A stretch of DNA of 64,000 bases from Hermatobates lingyangjiaoensis (taxonomy: Eukaryota; Arthropoda; Insecta; Hemiptera; Hermatobatidae): the NCBI GenBank assembly GCA_026182355.1, contig JAPFBL010000003.1, positions 1,646,001-1,710,000 on the forward strand. The letters run 5' to 3'. Shown here piece after piece: positions 1 to 9,650 of this stretch; position 1 is the first letter of the stretch, and each line of letters opens with the position of its first letter. The notes under the pieces were generated by a model. The model made no database searches and was not told where the DNA came from. It worked only from the letters and a program-made list of their open reading frames with translations. Made by a program: the position numbers and the translations under genes.

Positions 1-24
1 AAGACCTGCTGCCCACTTATACTA

Positions 25-46
25 ATATATATATATATATATATAT
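25..46. repeat. (TA)n microsatellite
   Basis: Pure TA dinucleotide tract directly abutting the left arm of the first PT-A fold-back. It is the first of about two dozen TA tracts in the window, most of which border a Penelope-like tail. Confidence 0.95.
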
Positions 47-231
47 GATCAAACCACAATAGGAAATGAGAAAACAAGAGTAAGATCTTTCAACTGTTGC
101 AAGCGGTCTTCGTCAGGAGTCAAAAACACAACTAACGAAGACCGCTTGTTACGGTTGAAAGATCTTGGTCTTGTTTTCCCAATTCATATTGTGGTTTGAT
201 CATTGATTGTTATTTCACATGTTTATGTAAA
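47..231. mobile_element. PT-A Penelope-tail fold-back
   Basis: An inverted pair of PT-A tails, left arm on the minus strand and right arm on the plus strand. Each arm carries the sequence complementary to or identical with GATCAAACCACAAT, AAGATCTTTCAAC and the core CTGACGAAGACCG. The centre near 130 is irregular: the left arm ends at AAAACACAAC and the right arm resumes at TAACGAAGACCG, so the arms are truncated at different points. Left end abuts (TA)n; the right end, after the tail hairpin (TTTCAC then GTGAAA in better copies), runs into TATATATGTA. PT-A is assigned to Penelope-like elements because of the copy at 53,391-54,013. Confidence 0.8.
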
Positions 232-1023
232 ATCTTTATATATGTATTTTAAATTTGACAACTGGTAATTAATGCTATCTGACCTCTGAACGTTTAAACA
301 ACGAATGTAGTAATTGATTTTAATTACTTATTTTTGAAAGGTTATTGCTTAAATATTGAGTAATAGATTTCAAAGTGAGTTGTCCACTATGGTACTTCAA
401 CCATCAAGAACTTAAAGGTAAGTGTCCTATCCACCTAAATTATATTACTATACAGGGCTTGACAAACCAGACTGGTAAAACACTCTTTAAACTATAACTA
501 AACATACATAATATCATATCAGATATCTACATCAACTTTCAAAACGAATATATTTATTTTCTGTCACCATACGTATAAGATTTGAATATAACTCTGACAA
601 TGTTCATGCGCCAGAATAATACATATTTTGCATAACATTTCAGTAAGAATGGACTAATGTAATTAATAACTTCATTTCCAGTGTTTATTATTTTAGAGTA
701 TAGCAAGGCAGAGTTAATTAATCATGCAGTTCAACAAAAGGCCAGCTAATTAGAGATTAAATTACAGTTCCTGTTTGCAAGAGAGAAATATATCCTCAAT
801 TAATTGAACATTCTCACATTATATGGTAAAACATATTTACTGTATATTAACGAACAATAATTTACATCATATCTAAATTACCAGAATTGTATTACTTATT
901 TACATAAAAGCAAGATTAATGTCTACTAGTTATTCCTGCGAAGTATTTTTGTTTATATATATACATTTAATATTATTAAGAACACGATTAAGAACTATGT
1001 GAAATATATTAAGTAACTCTTGA

Positions 1024-1024
<1 letters not shown>
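232..1024. other. AT-rich DNA, nothing recognised
   Basis: No open frame of note, no repeat shared with the rest of the window that I could see, and no RNA-gene signature. Confidence 0.5.

Positions 1025-1065
<41 letters not shown>
1025..1065. repeat. (TA)n microsatellite
   Basis: About 20 TA units, upstream of the PLE fragment that begins near 1,151. Confidence 0.95.
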
Positions 1066-1069
<4 letters not shown>

Positions 1070-1150
1070 ACAGATCATTTTCAGAGTAAAACAATAATCA
1101 AAACTATGAGTTGGAATATGATAAAAAAAAAGTACGTGTAATCAAGAGCA

Positions 1151-1465
1151 TTGATGTATATATATACTACTACTACTACATTATCAAGAAGGCTGACAAT
1201 ACACCTCACTTCAGGTGGACCCAAGGATCATGCTTTAACTGCCCATGGCATTAAGTCAACCAAAGAAATGCTAATTAACAACACAAGGATCCTGCAACAG
1301 GAAAACGAACAAACAAGATTATGCATATTTGAAGCATTATTTATTATAGAGAAATAACCTGTCTTAAAGAAGCAAGGTGAAGCGTTTAGTCGAATTTTAA
1401 AATTATATGAAAGAAAGAGGAAAAGCCAGGAAAGAAAGTGTGATGAGATTGCCTGCCCTCTGTGA
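1151..1465 (+). pseudogene. Penelope-like element, C-terminal GIY-YIG endonuclease remnant
   Basis: This is the distal part of a Penelope-like retroelement polyprotein. The readable frame includes TTTTTLSRRLTIHL, GGPKDHALTAHG, NNTRILQQENE and FEALFIIEK, which follow the order seen in endonuclease domains of EN-positive PLEs: Y-I-G/T-x-T-T-x-L-x-x-R-L-x-x-H-L, then G-x-P-K-x-H, then N-T-x-I-L, then E-A-L-x-I. A stop codon at 1,355 interrupts the frame. The same frame then reads VLKKQGEAFSRILKLYE and ends at a TGA at 1,463, matching the AFSRIL motif of the copy at 24.6 kb. The upstream half of the domain (the GIY segment) and the whole reverse transcriptase are missing, so the copy is 5'-truncated and dead. 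In PLEs the endonuclease nicks the target and primes reverse transcription. The element continues downstream into PT-D core and tail sequence. Confidence 0.8.
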
Positions 1466-1802
1466 TTTACACAAGGAACTCTACACTCGGTAACCATTGC
1501 CTGTGTATCTCCTTGTCATCAAACCATTTCCAGTTATCACAAAAATTAGGACGTTAGAATGTAATATGTAGTGTTGATTTAATTATAAATGTTTTTGAGA
1601 TATATTTAGTAATGTATAGTTTAGTTAAGATTTTGTACAACTGTAAACCTTGATAATAGTCAGTGAGGACCAAAACATGTCGGACTATGTAAATAAAAAC
1701 TTTGGTCAACTAATCTATCTTGTACCACAAAAATGGAGAAAGTGTATTAGAGAAATCGAGAGATTCAGTGAAATTAAAAATAGGCATACAATTTAACAAG
1801 AC
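1466..1802 (+). mobile_element. PT-D Penelope 3' region with hammerhead-like core
   Basis: This is the untranslated 3' region of the same element. The hammerhead-like core lies at 1,649-1,682: CTTGATAAT, an AGTC/GACC-type stem around AGTGAG, then CAAAAC, AT and GTC. The better-preserved copy at 43,602-43,634 reads GGTC-AGTGAG-GACC-GAAAC-AT-GTC, so the G-to-A change and the weaker stem here are decay. After the core an open frame begins (NFGQLIYLVPQKWRKCIREI), resembling the tail frames of PT-I. The tail runs into (TA)n at 1,803. Confidence 0.75.
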
Positions 1803-1819
1803 ATATATATATATATATA
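1803..1819. repeat. (TA)n between two opposed PLE tails
   Basis: A TA tract with the PT-D tail entering from the left and the PT-F tail entering from the right, so both elements point into the same tract. Confidence 0.9.
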
Positions 1820-1989
1820 GTAATTAGAAGAAACGGTCCAGCGGACTGTTGTATTGGTCTTTTAATAAAAAACCGATTACAAAGAAGATAGCACACAGAT
1901 AGACAAAGGAATAACTCTTTTCTATATTTCGACCATGGTCGTCATCAGGAACTGAAGAGTCCCGCAAAGCGGTGACGCTTTGACGCGGT

Positions 1990-1992
<3 letters not shown>
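1820..1992 (-). mobile_element. PT-F Penelope-type tail
   Basis: On the minus strand the core at 1,927-1,948 reads CTGATGAC, GACC-AT-GGTC, GAAAT, which is the most canonical CTGATGA form in the window. The tail includes a small hairpin, GTCC-GCT-GGAC followed by CGTTTC, almost identical to the one in PT-B tails. The tail ends on (TA)n at 1,803-1,819. The upstream end is cut by another TA tract at 1,993. No protein-coding part survives. Confidence 0.7.

Positions 1993-2061
<69 letters not shown>
1993..2061. repeat. Long (TA)n microsatellite
   Basis: About 34 uninterrupted TA units at the 5' side of the PT-F fragment. Confidence 0.95.
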
Positions 2062-2066
<5 letters not shown>

Positions 2067-4189
2067 AAAAATTATGCCAATTTTCGATTTGGTTCTTTTG
2101 CTAGTTAATTTTTCTAGCTTTCTAGAAAATCAATTTCAATTTTTTTAACTGGCTGATTTCTTCAGGAAAATCGGCTTTAAATAAAAAGCGACGATTTGAT
2201 ATTGTGATAACAACGTGCAATTTATGGCAAATGAAATCAGTGTAGCTGTGGTTGCCTACACTGACGAGGGGTGGGCTGGATTTATTAGAGTGAGTTGAAA
2301 AACAAGTTTCAACATGAAGAGCAAGTTAAATACATTTTTACTGTTCGTAAAATACATTCATATGATCTTACACGTTAAGAAATATGCACTGGTCCAATCA
2401 GCATATTAACATTGTAGTGATTTAGGACAGGATCTTTAAAGGTTGGAAAGATGTTTATAGAATTCTTCTACTATTTAAAATAAACAATTGCAAAGAAGAA
2501 AAAGTGGATATGGCTATTAGATTTCGTTCAATTACAAAACATTGTCTAGCAACCTTTTCACGAAATTGAATAAAATAATCATTGACCAAATGTTCATTTG
2601 GAACATATAAAAACCAAATAAATATTTACTTGGAACAAATCAGTATCTGAAGTTGCAATAAATAAAAAAAAAGATAGGAAATGACGATCAAATAATCGAT
2701 GCAGTTGTCTATAGTTATTGAAAACGCCACCTCGTCAGTTGTTATTGTATCTATTTTATAGATAAATTGGAAACAAAGCTCGGGGTCATTGAGACAATTG
2801 AAATCACTATCGAAAATTATGCTTTTATGCTCCTTCCGTTAATTAAATCTTTTTTACCTCAATCTATTTTAAGATTGTGGTAACAATATACTATATTTTC
2901 TTAATAGATGTATGTAACTATATCATATCAGATGGAACACTGAGTGTGGAGGAGTGTTTTTGTGGCAGAAATAAAATTACGAAAATTGATCTAGCGTGAA
3001 TTCTTTGTAGTTACAAATGACATAATACTGAAAAAATTCAGATAAATTCTTGGCGAGAACGGACTTGTTTGAGTTGATAAAACATTTGTGAACATAAAAT
3101 ATACTACAAATTTACTTCGGTCAATAGTCAACTCCGTTAAGGTTCATCCAATTACTAGCGAATAGAGAATAGAGAAACATGAACAATCTTGTTATGTTAG
3201 TGTACATATTTGTTGTTCATATTGAGAGAGCGCTATTTGATAATAGAAGGGAGATTTTAAATTAGAAGTGCTTTGAGTATGTGTTTGCAGTGCAGGAAGT
3301 AGAGTTATGAACTGTGAGTTATGCAAGCAGTTATTACGTGGAATTTACTTATGATTAAAAAAGGATAGTAATACCAGGCTTCCACAAAATAAGACTTTTT
3401 CAATCGACAGGTTTCGAACATCTAAAATTTATGAAATATGAGTAAAAAACTCATTTTCAAATTTTTATTCATAGTACTTTATATTGTAGATGTTACCTAA
3501 CGATGAAAATTGAATGTTCGAAACGCTTCAACTTCTGTTAAAATCTCTTTTGTGTGGAGACTTAGTCTTTCTTCCCCTTTCTAATTATAAGTTTTAAACC
3601 AATTGAAGTTTTCTCACCCACTTTCTCAGAACTAAATGTGAAATTTATTGGAGTATAATGTTTGAGGTATGTTCATTAATGGATCTTATTATTTCAAATA
3701 TGTTTTGAAAACAATAAATAAACATCTGGAATGAACTACATTCACTTTACTATAGGTAAAGATAACATCATACTCGTTAACAACCAACTGACGTTTTGCC
3801 TCATTTAATGTGACTTGTATACATTTTGATCAATATATATCATTTACTTGCATGTGGATATAATCATTGCATTAGTAATAAGAAAATTGAAATCTTTGAT
3901 CAATATGACATATTAAAGTGAGGGCCTGAAACTTATCGCACACGTACGCTCGCAGCCATACCTATTGTACTACGTCGTTGTAACTAAATTCAATCTCAGG
4001 TTTTAAGTTTTTTAATGACTTTCATAATGTGCATAGTATGGAGCATGTAAAAATATTACAATAAACTCCCTCCAAGTAGAGGTACTACTTTGGAGGAAAA
4101 AAATATACATAGAGAATTATCCCTCACTTTTATAGTTGTGGGAATGATTTGACAAGAATTTATATTATTTTTAATTTTTTTTATTTATT
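2062..4189. other. AT-rich DNA, nothing recognised
   Basis: No convincing coding sequence on either strand. A short stretch near 3,730-3,780 (ACTTTACTATAGGTAAAG) resembles the palindromic segment found in R1 repeats and may be an R1 scrap. Confidence 0.4.
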
Positions 4190-4700
4190 TTTCTCACGAG
4201 CCTTCAGATGGAATCATAATTCAAAATTTGTACATTTTATTGAAAAATATTATTTCTGTGATTTCAAAAAACTATTTTATTCAATTATTGCTTCTACGTG
4301 TCTATGATAATTCCAAAGTTTCAAGAATCTAGTGTAAGTAGTTTAGGAGAAAAAAACATTTTATCAAAAGTCATATATTTTGGCAATAAAATTGACTTCC
4401 CCATTTTCCAATTTTGTCCTCAAACAATACAACACATCTACACTATAAGGTCCATTTTTTCTGTAAAACATGAATTTGATACATCAAGCGCTGTAGACTG
4501 TAGCACGCCCATAAACTTTTGGATATATTCCCACCCATTTCATGATAAACACTGAAAAAACAGACATCATAAAAAATGTCAAATAAGGAAAAAGATTGAA
4601 ATAAGGGATATCAAAACATATAAATCCGTTAGAATCACAAGATTGATTTTTGTCATTATCAATATACCTTAATTAACGTGAAGTGAAAAGATTGAGAAAT
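4190..4700 (+). repeat. Dispersed repeat R1, partial copy
   Basis: Non-coding segment related to 61,420-61,930 and 35,870-36,180. Shared landmarks in order are TACATTTTATTGAAAAA, an A-rich run, CCAAAGTTTCAAGAATCTAG or its equivalents, a CAATAC/CAATAG plus CACATCTAC segment, and GTAGACTGTAGCA. The 85-codon open frame at 4,298-4,555 is not conserved in the other copies and is not called as a gene. Confidence 0.6.
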
Positions 4701-5604
4701 AAACTGTAAATGATTTGGTAGTTAATAATTTGGTAACTGAATTTTCATTCTAAGTTATTAGCAAGGCAGTACCAAGTAAAAGAACTATTTGAAGGTTACG
4801 ATACTAAAATGGATTGCTTCTGTTTTAGAGTGCTGTAGCATATTAAGAAACTAGGAATATCAACTGAAAAGTTATGTTACACCTGGTCCAAGATTGCATA
4901 GTAGAATCAGTTGTTGCAATGGGGAAAATTTCAATAGATGACAAGATGAAAGGAAAAGTGAAGGCCAAAATTTTATGTACTGGGAGCATTTTAAAGCATG
5001 ACGTAATAGGAGATACGAGTATTCCCAAAAGGAAAGGTTTTATTGAAATAGTTCCAATATGGACTTAACTAAAAAAACATATGTAAACTAAATTATAAGA
5101 AAATTAATTTATATGATATTTTAATAGCTAATTCAACATAATGTTGGTTGTTTTCCCTTTTGATTGATTTTTTGGCTCAGTTTAAGTTTTAACCCTCCTA
5201 TTTTGATTTTTTGTAAGTTTAATTCAAAGATCGCTTCAAACGGATATGTGAGAATGCTAGATATTTTCCATTATTAATCAGAAATGTAAAAAATTCTGAT
5301 ATTTTGATATGACAAGTTATCTGCGGTGATTGTGTATAATTTGGTGTAATCATTTTATGTATAATTTGTTAAGAGATCACAATATCTGTACGTCTAATAG
5401 TATAGAGTTTAATGATACCTAGACTCTTTGAAACACTGGCAATGTTGTAATGATCTTAGAGCCATTTTAGCATATCTTTTTTTGGGTTTATGTACAAATG
5501 CATAGGTACATATAAGTACGGGCATCAGTTCCATTCTTCTATATGTTATTAAGTGAGGATAGTATTCTCTAAAGGATAATAGAGTTTAGTTCCTTCATGA
5601 GATA
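4701..5604. other. AT-rich DNA, nothing recognised
   Basis: Short open frames lie on both strands at 4,843-5,068 and overlap each other. Neither shows family motifs or an upstream signal, so neither is called. Confidence 0.4.
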
Positions 5605-6849
5605 TCTATATAAATAAAATAATGACTTTGTCTGTACATTGCTTAAACTGATTCATTTTAACTTTTCTTTACGTTTCATACATTGGAGAAACCGAATCCA
5701 CCCTTAGAAAAATTTCTGTTGGTTTGTCGGTTTGTCGATTTGTCCGCAAAATTTTGTCACAAGTAAACTCAGCTCCCATAAGACATATCATGCTGAACCT
5801 TTAACAGTAGATTTGTATATGTCTAACTTAAAATATAGGCTCTGAATTGATTGGAAATTCAACGTAGAAGTGAAGTTATGGACGTTTAAAGCAAATACGT
5901 TTGTCATAAGTAAACTCAGCCACTATGAGACATAGAGAGCTGAAACTTTTACACTAGATTTGTGTATGCCTAACTTTAAATATAGGATCTAAATAGATTA
6001 TTAATTCAGTATAGAAACGAAGTTATGGGGCTTTAAGCTGTATCTTGCTTGCTAGCTCGTCCCAGAGTTGAGGACGTACTATCTATTAAGAATAAATAGT
6101 TTTGTGAACGAGCAATTTTCAGCCCTTAATATGAGCAAGCAGGAAAATTCAACAAACAAGTTCTTACGCTATATAATACCGAGGAAAGAACTTACAAGTC
6201 AGTAAAGAGAGTGTTTAGTGATGAGGAAGCAGTACATATCCAACTGAAATTCTTGACTCTGAATTTCTTTCTCCTGAACAGCCTGCTCTTGAGTAAAAAC
6301 ATAAATTACGAGCACCAATCATGCTGCAATTTAGTAGCAGTAACAAATTTCATGTTACGAAACTTGAGTACCCCCGGAAATGTGTACCAGGACACGACTC
6401 TGAGTTCGTGCTCTGCACAGATATACCATAGAGGCGGACATCATGACTGGGTGTGGTATTGGGGAGTCCGTGTGTATACCACGCATACCATTGATTCCGG
6501 GCTACTATCTGTTTCCATTGAAACAATTACAAAGTCCCGTCAGAGTATATTTCGCTTTGACGTTAACTAAGTCGCAAGGTGAAACTTTATCAAACGCAGG
6601 AATTCAAGTTAGCGACACCAAGTTTTTCTCACATGGTCAACTATAGTTTACTTGCTCAAGAGTCAGAAGTTCCAACTGTTTGTTCTTCTATGAACCTGAA
6701 GGACAGACAACTAATGCAGTGTATACAGAGGCATTTGGTTAACACTTACTAATAATGGTATTTCCTACTATTCTATAATTTCTAATGGCATTCTGGAATA
6801 CCAAGTATAATAGAATTTTTGATTCCTTCAAAGACAGTACGTTTGCTTG
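5605..6849 (+). mobile_element. Helitron, internally decayed copy
   Basis: The left end starts TCTATATAAATAAAAT within AT sequence, the form expected of a Helitron 5' terminus. The right end carries a decayed version of the terminal hairpin seen intact at 48,401-48,426, followed by GTACGTTTGCTTGT where an intact copy has CTAG. A homologous copy on the minus strand spans 49,134-50,459, and the two agree from end to end, which fixes both boundaries. The interior retains only the helicase C-terminus; the Rep domain and most of the helicase are absent, so the copy cannot move itself. Confidence 0.8.
6211..6742 (+). pseudogene. Helitron Pif1-type helicase, C-terminal remnant
   Basis: Helitron helicases unwind DNA at the rolling-circle nick. 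Only the end of the domain is left. Early sequence in one frame reads YPTEILDSEFLSPE. The frame that covers 6,389-6,742 gives YTIEADIMTGCG, IPRIPLIP, SPVRVYFALTLTKSQGETL, SHGQL, FTCSRVRSSNCLFFYEPEG and NAVYTEAFG with a terminal TAA at 6,740. IPRIPLIP, F-A-x-T-x-x-K-S-Q-G and H-G-Q-L-x-x-x-C-S-R-V are the standard late motifs of Pif1/Helitron helicases. A TGA lies in the segment before YTIEAD, and a TAG replaces the residue after HGQL. At least one frameshift separates the early part from the rest. Confidence 0.85.
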
Positions 6850-7756
6850 TATTATATATTTAAGTTAATATTTTTTGCTCTTAAACGATTAGTATTACAA
6901 CAAGTACTAATTGCATAATGTTAAAGTTTATATTGCTTTTGATTTAGTCAGTTTAATTAGATTTTGGTCATGCTATATCACATGAATATTGCAAAGGTCA
7001 TTGTTGATCAGCAATTAGTTTATGTAATCATTTATATATAAATAGATATGCTATAAAATTCGTTAATGAGTTTTGATAGCAAGTCAGGTGTTTAAGCCAC
7101 ACTACGTTATAAATGAGCTTAGACAGTGGATCCGGAGAGAGGCTATTATTTAAATTAAGTCTCCTGTCGACTGTGGACTTCTCATTTGCATTACTACACC
7201 ATTGGATCTTGTTAAGCCGGCTCCTCTCTGTCAATCAATGGTATTATATTATTCCATGTATGAAACACCACATTCTCAAACGACTTTAGTTGAGACTCAT
7301 AAGCAATTAAGGATTCTATAAAGCACTAATAAATAGATTCTTTTTTTCAAAGGGGAAGTGAAAATGAGAATAGGTCTTCTAGAATTATAACATAGCAGGA
7401 TTTATGATTCGAAGCCGAAGGGATAATCATCACACTTAGAGCAGGATATAAGAACTGGCAGCAGATTAGCCACATGAGTAATTTGGAATGGATTGGAAAA
7501 CTGATATCGATGGAATAAGACTGAAAGATGATTAGAATTACTGAGTTTATTAGAGCCAATATCAACATGACATTCAACCTTTACATGTCTTTTGCGACAA
7601 CCGTAATATTGTATGACATGTTAACATTACATTAACAACCGAAACTTTATGTTGTTTTCTATAATAATATTGATACTTATTAACATGACCAGTTCAAGTC
7701 ATGTTAACTGGTAATTAATACTGGATACTTCATTCTTAAGAAGTATATACATAAGA
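6850..7756. other. AT-rich DNA, nothing recognised
   Basis: Two short minus-strand open frames (7,028-7,234 and 7,347-7,577) lack any recognisable motif and are not called. Confidence 0.4.
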
Positions 7757-7974
7757 ATCAATGATCAAACCACAATAAGAAATGGGAAAACAAGACTAAG
7801 ATCTTTCAACCATAACAAGCGGTCTTCGTCAGACTCAAAAACCCAAACCAGTTGGGTTTTTGACTCTGACAAAAACCGCTTGTTACGGTTGAAAGATCTT
7901 AGTCTTGTTTTCCCATTTCTTATTGTGGTTTGTTCATTGATTGTTATTTCACGTGTTTATGTGAAATCTTTTTA
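7757..7974. mobile_element. PT-A Penelope-tail fold-back
   Basis: Two PT-A tails head to head, minus arm then plus arm, meeting near 7,845 at CCCAAACCAGTTGGG. The plus arm reads CTGACAAAAACCG at the core position, a decayed CTGACGAAGACCG. Both ends extend to the outer tail hairpin region, but the flanks are only weakly TA-rich (AAGTATATACATAAG on the left, TTTTATAGATAAG on the right). Confidence 0.8.
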
Positions 7975-8400
7975 TAGATAAGAATGTATATACCTTAAGT
8001 ATATACACGGACCTAATCAAACGATGACACAGACAAGATACAATTAAAATTTACTTAATTGAATACAAACGACAAATATTGAGAAATAAGAAAATGTAAT
8101 TATAATTGTACAATTATCTGTCAAATAAGTTATTAAACAGGCAAAATAATAAAAAAAATTAGAGTCACATGTAAATACCTCGATAAAAATATTTATTATA
8201 CTGAAAAAATTCTATAAATATGGATGAAATACCAAAACTGGTCAATTAGACTAGGTATTTACTAAATAAGATTCTAGATTCAGTAATTCATACAAAAAAA
8301 TTCAAAAATTCATCAAAAAAAAATTCTGCGGTACAAGCAAGAGATACGAAGAAACGACCAATACATTTTTACAATGCAAATATCAGTTGACACACACATA

Positions 8401-9303
8401 CGAGGTGTATAAATAAAGTAGTGAGACTGGCAACGTCGCTATCGATCTGGCAACGCTGGAGACGCGTGGCCTTGAGTAGCGTCAGGTGCACGTGTGGAGC
8501 GCCTCCAGTATGAATCTGAACTCGCCACAGTCATTTGTTTGTCCGTAGCGTTGGTTTTCGTGAAATGATTTTTTCTTGAGCGTTTTAAAAATGAGTGACC
8601 TCAAAGTTGAGCAGAGGTGTGCAATCAAATTTTGCTTCAGACTTGGACATAATGCAACCGAAACTTTTGAAAAACTTCAGGAGGCCTATGGAGAACGTGT
8701 TTTATCAAGGGCACAGGTTTTTCGGTGGTTTAAGGAATTTTCAGAAGGAAGAGAGTCGATTGAAGATGAACCACGAAGCGGAAGGCCTTCAAGTGCAAAC
8801 ACCGATGAAAATGTCAACAGAGTACGGAACCTTGTACGTGCAGATCGACGCTTGACAGTCAGAATGATCGGGGAACAGTTGAATTTGAATCACACCTCCG
8901 TTCATCACATTTTGACCAATGAATTGGAGATGAGAAACTCGCCCTGTCACACTGCCATCTCAATAAACGAGTTTTTGGCCAGTAAAAACATTCCTGTTGC
9001 TCCTCAGCCTCCTTATTCACCAGACTTGAGTCCTTGTGACTTTTTCCTCTTCCCGAGATTGAAAAATCACCTCAAGGGAACTCATTTCGGGACACTACAA
9101 AACATACAAACTGCTGTAACCGACCAGCTGAAGGCCATTCCAGAATCCGAGTTCCAGCAATGCTGCAATGATTGGAAGGACCGTCTCCAGCGCTGTGTGG
9201 CTTCCGAAGGGAACTATTTTGAAGGTGACAATATCACATTGTAATTATATTTGAATAGAAAATTTAAAAAAAATCAGTCTCACTACTTTATTTACACACC
9301 TTG
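8401..9303 (+). mobile_element. mariner-family transposon, copy 1, internally deleted
   Basis: Terminal inverted repeats begin CGAGGTGTATAAATAAAG on the left and CAAGGTGTGTAAATAAAG on the right (read inward), about 28 bp each, both continuing into TAGTGAGACTG. TA lies immediately outside both ends, the standard mariner target duplication. Total length is about 903 bp against roughly 1.3 kb for an intact mariner. The difference is one internal deletion inside the transposase gene. Confidence 0.95.
8591..9244 (+). pseudogene. mariner transposase with in-frame catalytic-core deletion
   Basis: Mariner transposases cut and paste the element by binding its inverted repeats and using a D,D34D catalytic triad. 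The ATG at 8,591 (ATGAGTGACCTC) opens a 217-codon frame. Residues 1-110 form the paired helix-turn-helix DNA-binding region, including AYGERVLSRAQVFRWFKEF and DEPRSGRPS with the linker between the two helical units. The frame runs directly from TNELEMRN into SPCHTAISINEF. This removes the central catalytic segment with the first aspartate (the T-G-D-E-S-W region) and the H-H-D-N-A motif with the second. The last aspartate survives in SPDLSPCDFFLFP. About 130 residues are missing compared with the usual length near 345. The deletion keeps the frame open, so a DNA-binding but catalytically dead protein is possible. Confidence 0.9.
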
Positions 9304-9310
9304 TATATAT

Positions 9311-9461
9311 GATCAAACCACAATATGAAATGGTGACTAGTAGGGTTTTTAACTCTGACGAGGACCGCTTGTTACGGTTGAAAGATCTTAGTCTTGTTTT
9401 CTCATTTCATATTGTAGTTTGATCATTGATTGTTGTTTCATTTGTTTATTTAAAATCTTTT

Positions 9462-9462
<1 letters not shown>
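9311..9462. mobile_element. PT-A fold-back with a very short left arm
   Basis: The left arm covers only GATCAAACCACAATATGAAATGG, then the right arm starts at TAGGGTTTTTAACTC and continues through CTGACGAGGACCG and GAAAGATCTTAGTC to the tail. The left flank is TATATAT, only a few bases after the mariner right end. The right flank is the TA tract starting near 9,465. Confidence 0.8.

Positions 9463-9495
<33 letters not shown>
9463..9495. repeat. (TA)n between two PT-A fold-backs
   Basis: TA tract shared as flank by the fold-backs on both sides, which face it with opposite strands of the same tail. Confidence 0.95.
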
Positions 9496-9498
<3 letters not shown>

Positions 9499-9650
9499 AT
9501 TTCACATAAACACGTGAAACAACAATCAATGATCAAACCACAATAAGAAATGGGAAAACAAGACTAAGATCTTTCAACCGTAACAAGCGGTCTTCGTCAG
9601 AGTCAAAAACCCAACTGGACAGTTTTCCCATTTCTTATTGTGGTTTGATC
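9496..9650. mobile_element. PT-A fold-back with a very short right arm
   Basis: The left arm is nearly full length (tail hairpin to CAAAAACCCAACTG), but the right arm starts only at AGTTTTCCCATTTC and ends at GATCATATATA. This is the mirror image of the arm lengths in the neighbour at 9,311-9,462. It ends on TA at 9,651-9,667. Confidence 0.8.

Noticed and set aside
4298..4555. 85-codon frame inside an R1 copy
   Set aside because: The frame is not kept in the corresponding parts of the copies at 35.9 and 61.5 kb.
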